Source: a bacterium HR19
GTDB lineage: Bacteria > Calescibacteriota > Calescibacteriia > Calescibacteriales > Calescibacteriaceae
Reading direction: 5' to 3'
NCBI GenBank assembly: GCA_002898315.1
Contig: BEHV01000001.1
Location: 1-64,000, forward strand
DNA length: 64,000 bases
Shown here in pieces: positions 34,943 to 43,724 of the stretch. The translations under genes and the position numbers were made by a program. The notes below the pieces were generated by a model. It searched no databases and had not been told where the DNA came from. It worked only from the letters and a program-made list of their open reading frames with translations. How positions within the stretch are numbered: the stretch's first letter is position 1; each line of letters begins with the position of its first letter.

Positions 34943-36814
34943 ATGGCAGAAGGTTCAGAAGTCAAAAGAGCAAACAAATCGTATGAGAGTATAAGCTTGC
35001 AAGAAGTCATTAAAAAGGTCATAAGCTCTCCTCTATCCACTCACAGCAAAGATATAGGATGCGGTCAGGTATCAGAAGAACTCATAGGGAAAAAAATAAA
35101 GTTAGCAGGATGGGTAGAAAGTATAAGAGATCACGGCGGAGTGAAATTTTTAGACCTCGTAGATATGAGTGGTAAGGTGCAGGTGGTCATCAGACCTTCT
35201 AACATTCCCTCTGAAAAGCTCCCAGAACTTGATGAAATAGGAGATTTTTGGGTGTTGAAAATTGAAGGAAAAGTTGAAAGAAGACCAGAAGGAACAGAGA
35301 ACCCAAACATAAGCACAGGAAAAGTTGAAATCATAGCTCATAACTTTGATATCTTATCTAAATCAGAGCAACCGCCTTTCTCTCCAAAAGATAAAAAAGA
35401 AATATCTGAGGAGATTCGGCTCAAATATAGGTATATAGACCTCAGGAGAGAGAAAATGAGAAGAAACATTCTTTTGAGACATCTTGTATCTCGCAAGATA
35501 AGAGAGTTTCTCTGGAGCAAAAGTTTCGTTGAGATTGAAACTCCTTTCTTGACAAAGAGCACTCCTGAAGGAGCAAGAGATTTCCTCGTCCCCTCCCGAA
35601 TATACAAAGGAAAATTTTACGCACTCCCTCAATCTCCTCAGCTTTTCAAGCAAATACTTCAAGTAGCGGGATTTGAAAGATACTTCCAGATAGTAAGGTG
35701 TTTCAGAGATGAAGACCTTCGGGCAGATAGACAACCAGAATTCACACAAGTAGATATAGAAATGTCTTTCGTATCAGAAGAAGATATAATGAGAACTGTT
35801 GAAGAACTAATACGATTTGTCTTTAAAGAATCAATAGATGTTGAACTTCAAATCCCATTCCCCCGCATCACATACAAAGAATCAATTGAAAAATACGGTA
35901 CAGATAAACCCGATATATCTATACCCTTCCATATCCAAGACCTTACCAAAATTTTTTCTCAAAGCAAGCTTGATTTCATAAGAAGAGTTATAGAAAACGA
36001 AGGAAAAGTTCTCGGCTTTGGTGTAAAAGATATTGAGATTTCAAAGTCAAAACTTGTTTCATTAGAGAGAGAAGCAAAAAGCATGGGAGTAGGAGGGCTT
36101 ATGTGGTTCGTCATCAAGAACAGTCAGGTCTCCGCAAGCCCAGTTATGAAATTTCTCTCGGAAGAAGAAAAAAAATCAATATCAGATATATGTGAGAAAA
36201 ATGGTGTTGTCTTCGCAGTAGCAGAAAAAGAAGAAAAGGCTCGTTCAACAATATCAAGAGTAATGAAAATAATCTCAAAAGAGTTCGGATTTTATAAAAA
36301 AGGATTCAACTTCGTATGGGTCGTAGATTTTCCTCTCTTTTCGTATGATGAGACAGAGAAAAGATTTGTTTCAGAACATCACCCATTCACATCACCCAAA
36401 GAAGAAGATATTGCAATTCTTGAATCAGATCCGCTCAAAGTAAGAGCGAGAGCTTATGATATTGTACTTAACGGAGAAGAAGTGGGCGGAGGATCAATAA
36501 GAATTCACAGACCGGAGCTTCAAAGAAAAATTTTCAGAATCCTTAACCTATCTGATGAAGAAGTTGAAGAAAGGTTCGGTTGGTTCATAAACGCTTTAAG
36601 ATACGGCGCACCTCCCCACGGTGGTATAGCTTTAGGGCTTGACCGTCTTGTGGCTCTGATGGCAGAAGAAGAAAGCATAAGAGAAGTTATCCCCTTCCCA
36701 AAAAGCCAAAGTGGTATATGTCATATCACCGGCGCTCCCTCAGAGGTCTACCTAAAACAACTTGATGAACTCGGAATAATGATAAAAACCGAAGAAAAGG
36801 AAAATAATAAGTAG
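34943..36814 (+). CDS. aspS: Aspartyl-tRNA synthetase
   Basis: 623-residue class II synthetase of bacterial type: the OB-fold anticodon domain (GKKIKLAGWVESIRD), motif 2 region FRDEDLRADRQPEFTQVDIEMSF, a GAD insertion and motif 3 ALRYGAPPHGGIALGLDRLVALM. An extension of about 37 residues precedes the usual CGQ start of the OB fold. GATAAT ends 10 nt before the ATG with no Shine-Dalgarno. Its 3' end is overlapped from the other strand by a GH2 remnant. Confidence 0.95.
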   Translation: MAEGSEVKRANKSYESISLQEVIKKVISSPLSTHSKDIGCGQVSEELIGKKIKLAGWVESIRDHGGVKFLDLVDMSGKVQVVIRPSNIPSEKLPELDEIGDFWVLKIEGKVERRPEGTENPNISTGKVEIIAHNFDILSKSEQPPFSPKDKKEISEEIRLKYRYIDLRREKMRRNILLRHLVSRKIREFLWSKSFVEIETPFLTKSTPEGARDFLVPSRIYKGKFYALPQSPQLFKQILQVAGFERYFQIVRCFRDEDLRADRQPEFTQVDIEMSFVSEEDIMRTVEELIRFVFKESIDVELQIPFPRITYKESIEKYGTDKPDISIPFHIQDLTKIFSQSKLDFIRRVIENEGKVLGFGVKDIEISKSKLVSLEREAKSMGVGGLMWFVIKNSQVSASPVMKFLSEEEKKSISDICEKNGVVFAVAEKEEKARSTISRVMKIISKEFGFYKKGFNFVWVVDFPLFSYDETEKRFVSEHHPFTSPKEEDIAILESDPLKVRARAYDIVLNGEEVGGGSIRIHRPELQRKIFRILNLSDEEVEERFGWFINALRYGAPPHGGIALGLDRLVALMAEEESIREVIPFPKSQSGICHITGAPSEVYLKQLDELGIMIKTEEKENNK

Positions 36815-37551
36815 CAAAAAAAGTTCTTATCGGTAAAAATCTTTGATATTTCGTCGGAGGAGATGTAACCTTCTACTTCGCCATTTAAAAGCCCATAATT
36901 TGTCCCGAAGGAGTAATTGACTTTTGCGTAGTCAATCAAAACCTTTGGCGTCGTAAGTATGTAGATATCTCTGTAAATTCCGCCGTAATTTCGCCACGCC
37001 CACACCTGCGGTCGCAATGGTATAGTGGACTTTGAGTTAAGTTCATTGCTTATACGGATTTCAAGCACATTTTCTCCGATGTTCAACATTCTATCAGGAA
37101 TTCTTACCACAAACGAAGTATAACCACCGATATGCCTTGTGAGAAATTGACCATTGATGAAGATTTGACATTCATAATTTATGCCATAGGCAACAAGAAA
37201 TAAAGTTTTATCCCGGACAATTGAATCAGGAAGTTCAAAATTTTTTCTGAAAATAACTTTACCATTAAAATCATAAGCGGATGGGATTAAAACTTCCGAC
37301 CACTTTTTCTCTCCCTCAATTTTCGCAAGCCACTTTCCGGCAAGATCAATTTTTAATCTTGTGTTCGTGTCTTGAAACATCCCGGCGTCAATCCCAACTA
37401 AAGTCGGCTGACCATTGACGAGAAATTTTCTTTCATACGTTTGAAGTGCGTTTAACTCCAAAACCGAAACCAGCAGGGTTAAAATCAAAGCAAAGGTTTT
37501 TCTTGGCATATTTTGTGGATGTTTATTGCTAAATACAATGCACAATTTCAA
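36748..37551 (-). pseudogene. Truncated glycoside hydrolase family 2 (sugar-binding domain only)
   Basis: Recognisable GH2 N-terminal jelly-roll sequence: IDLAGKWLAKIEGEKKWSEVLIPSAYDF, VIFRKNFELPDS, NYECQIFINGQFLTRHIGGYTSFVVRIPDRM, NVLEIRISNELNS and YGGIYRDIYI. A signal-like hydrophobic segment precedes it. GH2 enzymes are 600-1000 residues; here the catalytic domains are missing and the frame ends in antisense aspS sequence (36748-36814). I call it a remnant of a larger beta-glycosidase gene. What remains could in principle be secreted but would have no catalytic site. Confidence 0.75.
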
Positions 37552-37572
37552 ATTTAATAAAAATGGGGGAAA

Positions 37573-38144
37573 TTATTTGATTGGTCTTATATCCAAACCC
37601 GCTCTTATCAATGCTTCTACTGGATGAGTTCCGAGAAACACCTCTCCAAACATTGCGATAGCAAGCTGACTTCCAATTCTGTTTTCTGGAACATTTATAT
37701 TTAAACCTATATTTCTTAATTCTTTAAAAACTCTATTTATTTCTTCCTGCTTCTCCTCTGGTCGTCGTGTGAAATTAATATCTTCTTGCTCCAAAATCCA
37801 TTTCATCGCATAGAGAATATATTCTGCAGGATAACCAGGTAATTGAAGATTTCTCAAATCTTCAAGGACTTCTCTAACATCTTCACCACTCCATACTCTA
37901 ATTATTGATTGAAATAACTTTTCTGTCTTCTGGTAGTCATTACACAATTTACCATAAAAATCAATTAGAAAATGAGCATGTTTGGGAGTCATTGAGCGAC
38001 CTGTTTCGGGAAAGATAACTTTAACCTTAAAGTCATTTTCAGATTTTGAGTTTTCAGTTTTTATCAAAATCCAGCCATTAGATAAGGGAATAACCTCTTT
38101 ATAGTTTTACCTCTCCACTTTTTACCAGGTATTACTTCTTTCAT
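37573..38144 (-). pseudogene. Small partner of duplicated DNA methyltransferase, frameshifted
   Basis: An ATG overlaps the methyltransferase stop as ATGA (38144-38141) and opens a frame MKEVIPGKKWRGKTIK that is lost near 38100 and resumes one base out, giving EVIPLSNGWILIKTENSKS and the remaining 155 residues. One A added in the TATAAAG run would restore a continuous protein of about 185 residues. It contains a TPKHAHFLIDFYGKL helix, an RRPEEKQEEINRVF helix and GTHPVEALIRAGLDI. No family is recognised and no PD-(D/E)xK site is visible. It could be a nuclease partner or regulator of the methylase. Confidence 0.55.
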
Positions 38145-39658
38145 CTCTTGACCTCGTAAATTAGTAAGTATTGATGAATAATTGAAAGGAAATCTCGGTC
38201 GTTTTCAGGATAACCTGAAACATCTGGAACAGCAATCACAATTTCCTTAATTTTTAAGGATTTTTCTGAAAGTGTATCAATAACTCTTTTAGCTATTGGC
38301 TCTATATACCTCCCCACTCTGACATCTCTAACCTGCACCACCAAATACCCACCATCTTTTACAAACGGTAATTTCTGATAAACGAGTTTCCTTAACTCAT
38401 CTAAAAACTTCTCTACCATATCTTTAGAAACATGAACTCCCGATAAAAACGACGATTTGATAATGAGAAGGTCTAACTTCTCATATTCTTCTATTTCCTC
38501 GCCTGAAAATTTGTTTTGATTGATTGAAAAATCTAAAACAAGATAACTCCCCTTACAATATCTCAATAGAACATTAGAATTTAATATTTTATCAAAATCA
38601 TCAGAGGGTAATATCCACACGCTCGTTGTTTCAAACTTTTCAGGTAGTTCAGGTGTCAATTTCAATTCTTTCGGGATAATTTTAAAGTTATTCTGTATCG
38701 TTTGTTTTTCATTTTCTTTTTCTTTCTTTAATGGTTTTTCAAAAATTGCCAAGTATTCATGAGCTAAAAGTAAAAAATTTTGTTTTATGCTCTTTTCATA
38801 CCAAAAACCCGTTGTTTTACAGTTATGTTGTCTTTTTATAACAAGTTCATAAAGTTCAAAACCTTCTCTCAAATAAACATCTATAAGCTTAAATCCAAGA
38901 GGAACAATATATTTTTCCCTTCTAATATCTCCTATCAAAATAGCACATTTTTTCCCGGGTTTTAAAACTCTAAAACTCTCCTTTGCAACCTTCTGCATTT
39001 CAGAAAGGTAATCTTCAACATCAAGAAAAGATAAGTCCCCTTCCTTACCATCTGTATAATGAATTATATTTGCATACGGAGGATGAGAGCAGATAAGGTC
39101 AACAGAGTTATCTTTTAAGAATGATAAGTCCCTTGCATCTCCCACAATAAGTTCTGGCTCATAAACTTCAAAATCAGGAAAAAGCGAAGGAGGAATATTG
39201 AAATTTAAATTCTCCTTTGCCAATTCAATTGCTTTATCGTTTATATCAATAGCTATACATCTTCTACCTAAAAGTTTGCATTCAATTGCGGTCGTTCCAG
39301 CACCACAAAAATAATCAAGGACAAGGTCTCCCCGAGATGAGTATTTCAAAATCACATTTCTGGGTATATATGGAGACCAATTCCCTCTATAATCACCACT
39401 ATGCGTTGCCCAATTTCCTCTATTTTTAAAGCTCCATACACTCGTTTTTTCCTCTTGAAAATTTTCAGGTTCAAATCTTCTGATTCTCTTTTTTTTGTTT
39501 AATCTGCTTATATTGACACCTTTTTCTTTTGTTATCAATCTTTCAATATATTTGAATGAGACATTATATTTTTTGCCGATCTCTTCGTCGCTCAAACCTC
39601 TTTCTTTATCTCTCAAAATATCTTTTTCTCTTTCTTTATTGATGAGTTCTCTTTCCAT
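38141..39658 (-). CDS. DNA methyltransferase with degenerate second copy
   Basis: 505 residues. An N-terminal helix-turn-helix-like segment (about 15-45) precedes an active methylase domain: DYRGNWSPYIPR, motif I LDYFCGAGTT at 114-123, AIDIN and the catalytic SHPPY at 191-195. From about residue 345 the sequence repeats the architecture (TSVWILPSDD, YLVLDFS, the GGYLVVQVRDVRVGRYIEPIAKRVID segment, IHQYLLIYE) but lacks both GxGTT and PPY. So one catalytic and one non-catalytic copy are fused. The small partner gene is coupled by ATGA. Base specificity (N4-cytosine or N6-adenine) is undetermined. Confidence 0.8.
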   Translation of the reverse strand: MERELINKEREKDILRDKERGLSDEEIGKKYNVSFKYIERLITKEKGVNISRLNKKKRIRRFEPENFQEEKTSVWSFKNRGNWATHSGDYRGNWSPYIPRNVILKYSSRGDLVLDYFCGAGTTAIECKLLGRRCIAIDINDKAIELAKENLNFNIPPSLFPDFEVYEPELIVGDARDLSFLKDNSVDLICSHPPYANIIHYTDGKEGDLSFLDVEDYLSEMQKVAKESFRVLKPGKKCAILIGDIRREKYIVPLGFKLIDVYLREGFELYELVIKRQHNCKTTGFWYEKSIKQNFLLLAHEYLAIFEKPLKKEKENEKQTIQNNFKIIPKELKLTPELPEKFETTSVWILPSDDFDKILNSNVLLRYCKGSYLVLDFSINQNKFSGEEIEEYEKLDLLIIKSSFLSGVHVSKDMVEKFLDELRKLVYQKLPFVKDGGYLVVQVRDVRVGRYIEPIAKRVIDTLSEKSLKIKEIVIAVPDVSGYPENDRDFLSIIHQYLLIYEVKR

Positions 39659-39713
39659 ATCTCCGTATTCAAAATTTCAAATGCGGTGCAATATATAAAT
39701 CAAATGAAAACGC

Positions 39714-40619
39714 TCACTCTTCTATTATAAAAAGAAGTGGGTCTATCGGACGACCGTTATATGTCACCTCATAGTGAAGGTGTGGTCCCGTTGCCAATCC
39801 CGAATCCCCAACCATTCCTATAATCTGCCCCTTTTTCACAAAATCTCCCTCCCTAACGAGTATCCTTGAGAGATGTAGATAAACGGTATTTATGTTGTTT
39901 ATATGCTTTATCACTATGTATTTTCCGTTTTCCTGAGATGATCTTGCCCTTATCACTTTCCCGCTCGCAGTAGCATAAACAGGACTACCATACCTTACCG
40001 AAATATCTATCCCAGAATGAAACTGAGTATTCCCGTGAACCGGATGAGTCCTATAGCCAAACCTGCTTGTTATAAAACCTTCTTTAACGGGGTATATAGT
40101 AGGAAAATACTCAAAAACCAAATTTCTCTCCTTCAATTTATCATAGGCAAACTTCATATCTTTTGCTATACCATCAACCTTGTAAAAAAAGTACCTTCTA
40201 TCGTTTTCATTTAAGCCATCAAAACCTGCAAGCAAGAAAACGCTTTTATTTTCTTCTCCGCCAAAGATCGCAACCTTTCCGTTCCCCTTATCGTCCTTCA
40301 AATTCGCAAGCTCCATAAATGACTTTCTTAACATATCCAACGTCTCTATACTTTCTCTCAAATCTTTTGCCCTCATTATAACATAATCTTGGTCCACACT
40401 TCTCCCTTCTATAAAACTTTTCATTTTCTTCAACTCGTTTATTTTAGAAAGAGATACGAACCAATTTATGGCTAAAAAGTAGAAAATAATTATCGGTAGG
40501 GCTAAAACATACTTTCTCCACCCTGAAAGTTCAAAGTGAAAAATCTTGTCTTCAAACTCAATTTTTATTTTTATCTTCCCTTTTTTTCTGTATCTCTTTT
40601 CTTTTTCTCCAAAAACCAT
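39714..40619 (-). CDS. M23 family metallopeptidase (peptidoglycan-modifying)
   Basis: 301 residues: a basic cytoplasmic front, one transmembrane helix at about 37-55, a coiled-coil middle, and a C-terminal LytM/M23 domain. Zinc ligands lie in HSGID and HLH (GPHLHYEV), with the FGYRTHPVHG and FVKKGQIIGMVGDSG segments typical of the family. It acts in the periplasm on cross-bridges, or as a divisome regulator if inactive; all ligands are present here. Confidence 0.9.
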   Translation of the reverse strand: MVFGEKEKRYRKKGKIKIKIEFEDKIFHFELSGWRKYVLALPIIIFYFLAINWFVSLSKINELKKMKSFIEGRSVDQDYVIMRAKDLRESIETLDMLRKSFMELANLKDDKGNGKVAIFGGEENKSVFLLAGFDGLNENDRRYFFYKVDGIAKDMKFAYDKLKERNLVFEYFPTIYPVKEGFITSRFGYRTHPVHGNTQFHSGIDISVRYGSPVYATASGKVIRARSSQENGKYIVIKHINNINTVYLHLSRILVREGDFVKKGQIIGMVGDSGLATGPHLHYEVTYNGRPIDPLLFIIEE

Positions 40620-40771
40620 CTTCCCTGCTAAAAAATTTAGTTATCTTGACGAGAATTTTTCAATAAAAATTTCATTCTTCTTTGAAATTAAAAATAAAAA
40701 TTTTTCTGATGTTTTTCATTATTTTTTTCATTTCCGGGAAGAAAAAATATAGGTAACAAAAATATAAAATT

Positions 40772-40786
40772 TATAAATAGTATAAT
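40772..40786 (+). promoter_or_regulatory. -10 boxes adjoining the sigma-54 activator gene start
   Basis: TATAAA (40772-40777) and TATAAT (40781-40786) directly precede the ATG at 40787, with no Shine-Dalgarno. Initiation from the upstream box would place the RNA 5' end at or next to the ATG, giving a leaderless message. Confidence 0.55.
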
Positions 40787-42211
40787 ATGATTGAAGTTCT
40801 TTTAGTAGAAGACGACATTCAAGTTGCAAAGTCAATAAAAGATTTCCTTCAAAGAAAGTTTTCAGTCCACCTTGCTTTAACAGCAGAAGAAGCGCTGGAA
40901 GTTCTGCAAGAGAAAAATTTTTCGGTTGTACTGTGCGACCTCAAACTGCCGGGGATGTCAGGACTTGAGCTTCTCCAAAAAATGAGAACTCTCGGAATAT
41001 CCACTCCTTTCATCATAATAACAGCTTTTGGAGATATACCAACAGCAGTAGCAGCAACAAAGCTCGGAGCATCGGATTTCATAAGAAAAGGAGACATAAC
41101 ACCAGAAGAACTGATACGAAAAATAGAATCACTCGTAGATGAATCTGATTGGGAATTTGTATTCGGAAGTGAAACTATGAGAAATCTTCTAAAAGTAGCA
41201 AGACAGGTGGCGAAAACAGATTCAACAGTTCTGATACTTGGAGAATCAGGAGTGGGGAAAGAGATGCTCGCAAAATACATTCACAAAGCAAGTCCAAGAG
41301 CAGGAAGACCATTTATAGCAGTAAATATGTCAGCAATACCAGATACCCTTCTTGAAGCAGAACTCTTCGGATATGAAAAAGGCGCTTTCACAGGAGCAGA
41401 AAGAAGAAAACCCGGAAAATTTGAACTCGCAGACGGAGGAACACTACTGCTTGACGAAATCGGAGATATGCCTTTACATCTCCAACCCAAAATACTCAGA
41501 GTAATTCAGGAAAAAAAGGTTGAGAGATTAGGTCAGTACTCTCAAAACCCAATAAAAATTGATGTCAGAATAATCTGCACTACAAACAGAGATATAGAAA
41601 AACTCGTGAAAGAAGGAAAATTCAGAGAAGACCTCTTTTACAGAATATCTGTAATACCCATAAGAATACCCCCTTTAAGAGAAAGACGAGATGATATAAT
41701 CCCCCTCACAAAATACTTTCTGAAAAAGCTATCAACAAAGTACGAGGTAAATATATCTATGTCTGAAAAGAGCTACGAGAAACTTCTGAACTACGACTGG
41801 CCCGGAAATGTAAGAGAACTTCAAAATGTTGTGGAAAGAGCTTTTATTCTGAGCTGGACAGGTGGAAAAGAATCAATCATAACCCCCGAAAGCATTGTGT
41901 TTTCTTCTTATGAAATTCAGAACATCAATCTGAATAAAACCGACGGTAAAGAAATATCGGAAGGAAAAGAGACAATAAATTACGAAAAGAAAAATATTTC
42001 TGCCCTGTCGGGATTTCAAACTTCTCTTACAGATGACCTGAACATAAAAAATATGGAAAAGGTTTTCATCTTGAAAGCACTTGAAAGAACAGGAGGAAAT
42101 AAAACCAGAGCAGCAAAGCTCCTCGGAATAACAGTAAGAACTCTGAGAAACAAACTCAAAGAACTCAAACTTGAAGAGAGCGAAAAATCAAAAGAAGATG
42201 AAGAAGAATGA
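40787..42211 (+). CDS. NtrC-family sigma-54-dependent response regulator
   Basis: 474 residues in three domains: a receiver (phosphoacceptor Asp51 in LCDLKLPG, with EDD at 8-10), an AAA+ domain with Walker A GESGVGKE and the sigma-54 contacting GAFTGAERR, and a C-terminal Fis-type helix-turn-helix (NKTRAAKLLGITVRTLRNKLKE). It activates sigma-54 promoters when phosphorylated. No histidine kinase gene is adjacent. Targets are unknown; flagellar or FliJ/MotE-like genes downstream are possible candidates. A 98-bp gap separates it from the prenyl synthase gene. Confidence 0.94.
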   Translation: MIEVLLVEDDIQVAKSIKDFLQRKFSVHLALTAEEALEVLQEKNFSVVLCDLKLPGMSGLELLQKMRTLGISTPFIIITAFGDIPTAVAATKLGASDFIRKGDITPEELIRKIESLVDESDWEFVFGSETMRNLLKVARQVAKTDSTVLILGESGVGKEMLAKYIHKASPRAGRPFIAVNMSAIPDTLLEAELFGYEKGAFTGAERRKPGKFELADGGTLLLDEIGDMPLHLQPKILRVIQEKKVERLGQYSQNPIKIDVRIICTTNRDIEKLVKEGKFREDLFYRISVIPIRIPPLRERRDDIIPLTKYFLKKLSTKYEVNISMSEKSYEKLLNYDWPGNVRELQNVVERAFILSWTGGKESIITPESIVFSSYEIQNINLNKTDGKEISEGKETINYEKKNISALSGFQTSLTDDLNIKNMEKVFILKALERTGGNKTRAAKLLGITVRTLRNKLKELKLEESEKSKEDEEE

Positions 42212-42308
42212 AAGAATATCGGGACTGAAATGAAATACCAAAAAACTTAAATGAAAAAATAAACTGAAAAAAAGCAGATTGGTTTCTGTTCGTAAAAACT
42301 CATAGATT

Positions 42309-43238
42309 ATGAAAAGTCACAACGAAAAATACCTTGAAAATAAAATAGAATCATTAAAAGATGAGCTTGAAAATTTCATCCGCAAAAGCTTAAAAGAAGA
42401 TTTTTCAAATTTTTCAGATATAACAAGAGAGATGGTGGAAAATTCGGTTATGTCATCTGGAAAGAGAATACGACCGCTACTTTTTTCTCTAATCTCCCTC
42501 TCTCTCGGGATTCCAAAAAAAACAATAATGCATGTATCTTATGGAATAGAGCTTTCACACGCATTCACTCTCGTGCACGATGACCTAATAGATAGACCAA
42601 TCCAAAGAAGAGGCAATCCACCTATTTTCAAGCTGGCAGGAGAAGAAATAGCTCTTCTCATAGGAGACCTGCTCTTTTCAAAATCAATAATCCCTCTCTC
42701 ACAATTCCCAAAATCCTCAAAATTCTTCATTGAAAAAATGTGCGATGTTATAGAAGGACAAATCATAGATGTCCTCTGGTCAAAAGGGAAGTTCAACTCA
42801 CACTCCCAAAGTGAAAAAGAAAAAATCATAGTAGAAATTCAATCAAAAAAGACGTCTTCTCTTTTCAGAATATCTTCTGTCCTGCCTGCTATAATCTTTG
42901 AAGAATCAAACAGATTAAAATCAGATAAAATGAGAAAAAGCGTTTTACTGCTTATCAAAAACCTTGACATGTTCGGATACCATTTTGGACTCGCTTTCCA
43001 GACCCTTGACGATATAAAAGATATTGAAGAAGATAGAAAAATAAACTCTCCGAATATCCTCTTAATTCTTGGAAAGGAGAAAACTTACGAACTCTTAAAG
43101 TCAAATGTGAGCAGAGCCGAAAAATACCTGAATGCGTGTGAAGAAATCATTTTAGCTCTTTCAAAAAAAGGTTTTAAATACATAGAATTGCTAAAATTTT
43201 TAGTGAAGGAAACCGTAGGATATGAAAAAATTATATAA
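42309..43238 (+). CDS. Polyprenyl diphosphate synthase
   Basis: 309-residue trans-isoprenyl diphosphate synthase. GKRIRPLLF, the first aspartate-rich motif HDDLIDRPIQRRGNPP and the second FQTLDDIKDIEED are all present, so it should condense isopentenyl with allylic diphosphates; chain length cannot be told. Its product could feed quinones, undecaprenyl or carotenoid-like substrates of the desaturase paralogues at 10-14 kb. It overlaps the FliJ-like gene by 17 bp. Confidence 0.92.
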   Translation: MKSHNEKYLENKIESLKDELENFIRKSLKEDFSNFSDITREMVENSVMSSGKRIRPLLFSLISLSLGIPKKTIMHVSYGIELSHAFTLVHDDLIDRPIQRRGNPPIFKLAGEEIALLIGDLLFSKSIIPLSQFPKSSKFFIEKMCDVIEGQIIDVLWSKGKFNSHSQSEKEKIIVEIQSKKTSSLFRISSVLPAIIFEESNRLKSDKMRKSVLLLIKNLDMFGYHFGLAFQTLDDIKDIEEDRKINSPNILLILGKEKTYELLKSNVSRAEKYLNACEEIILALSKKGFKYIELLKFLVKETVGYEKII

Positions 43239-43665
43239 TCTCCTTGTCTATGTGCGTAAGATACACGAAAACAGGAAAAAGTTAGAACTGCTCTCTGCTA
43301 TATCACAAAGAATACTCAAAGAAAAAGAACTTGAAGAAACAGAAAAAGAAAAAGAAAAAACCGCAAAAGACCTCTCAAAAAAAATAGAAGAAGAAGGGCT
43401 TCCCGCATGGTATGTGTCAAACTATCTGAGCTATCTGGATTCCCTCAGAGATTTGAAAAGAAAAAAATCAGAAGAACTGAAAGAAGCGGTAAAAATTGAA
43501 GAAGAAAAAAGAGAAGTATATGTTGAAACCAAAAAAGAGCTTGAAATAGCTCAAAAACTTCTTGAAAAAGTAAAGACGAGAGAACTGATCTCACTCTTGA
43601 AAAAAGAAGAAAAATTTTCAGATGAAATAGTGCTTATAAAAAACGCAAGAGAAAAAGATGAGTGA
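43222..43665 (+). CDS. fliJ: FliJ-like flagellar export coiled-coil protein
   Basis: 147 residues, almost wholly heptad coiled coil, highly rich in lysine and glutamate, with the length and LPAWYVSNYLSYLDSLRDLKRKK middle of FliJ. FliJ links FliI and FlhA and escorts export chaperones. The identification rests on size, composition and the adjacent MotE-like gene; a generic coiled-coil protein is the alternative. It ends in an ATGA overlap with an in-frame start of the next gene's longer frame. Confidence 0.6.
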   Translation: MKKLYNLLVYVRKIHENRKKLELLSAISQRILKEKELEETEKEKEKTAKDLSKKIEEEGLPAWYVSNYLSYLDSLRDLKRKKSEELKEAVKIEEEKREVYVETKKELEIAQKLLEKVKTRELISLLKKEEKFSDEIVLIKNAREKDE

Positions 43666-43724
43666 GAAAAAATTTTAGGCAAAAGGCAAGGGATTTACAA
43701 AACTCAATAAAAAGGAGGGAAAAA

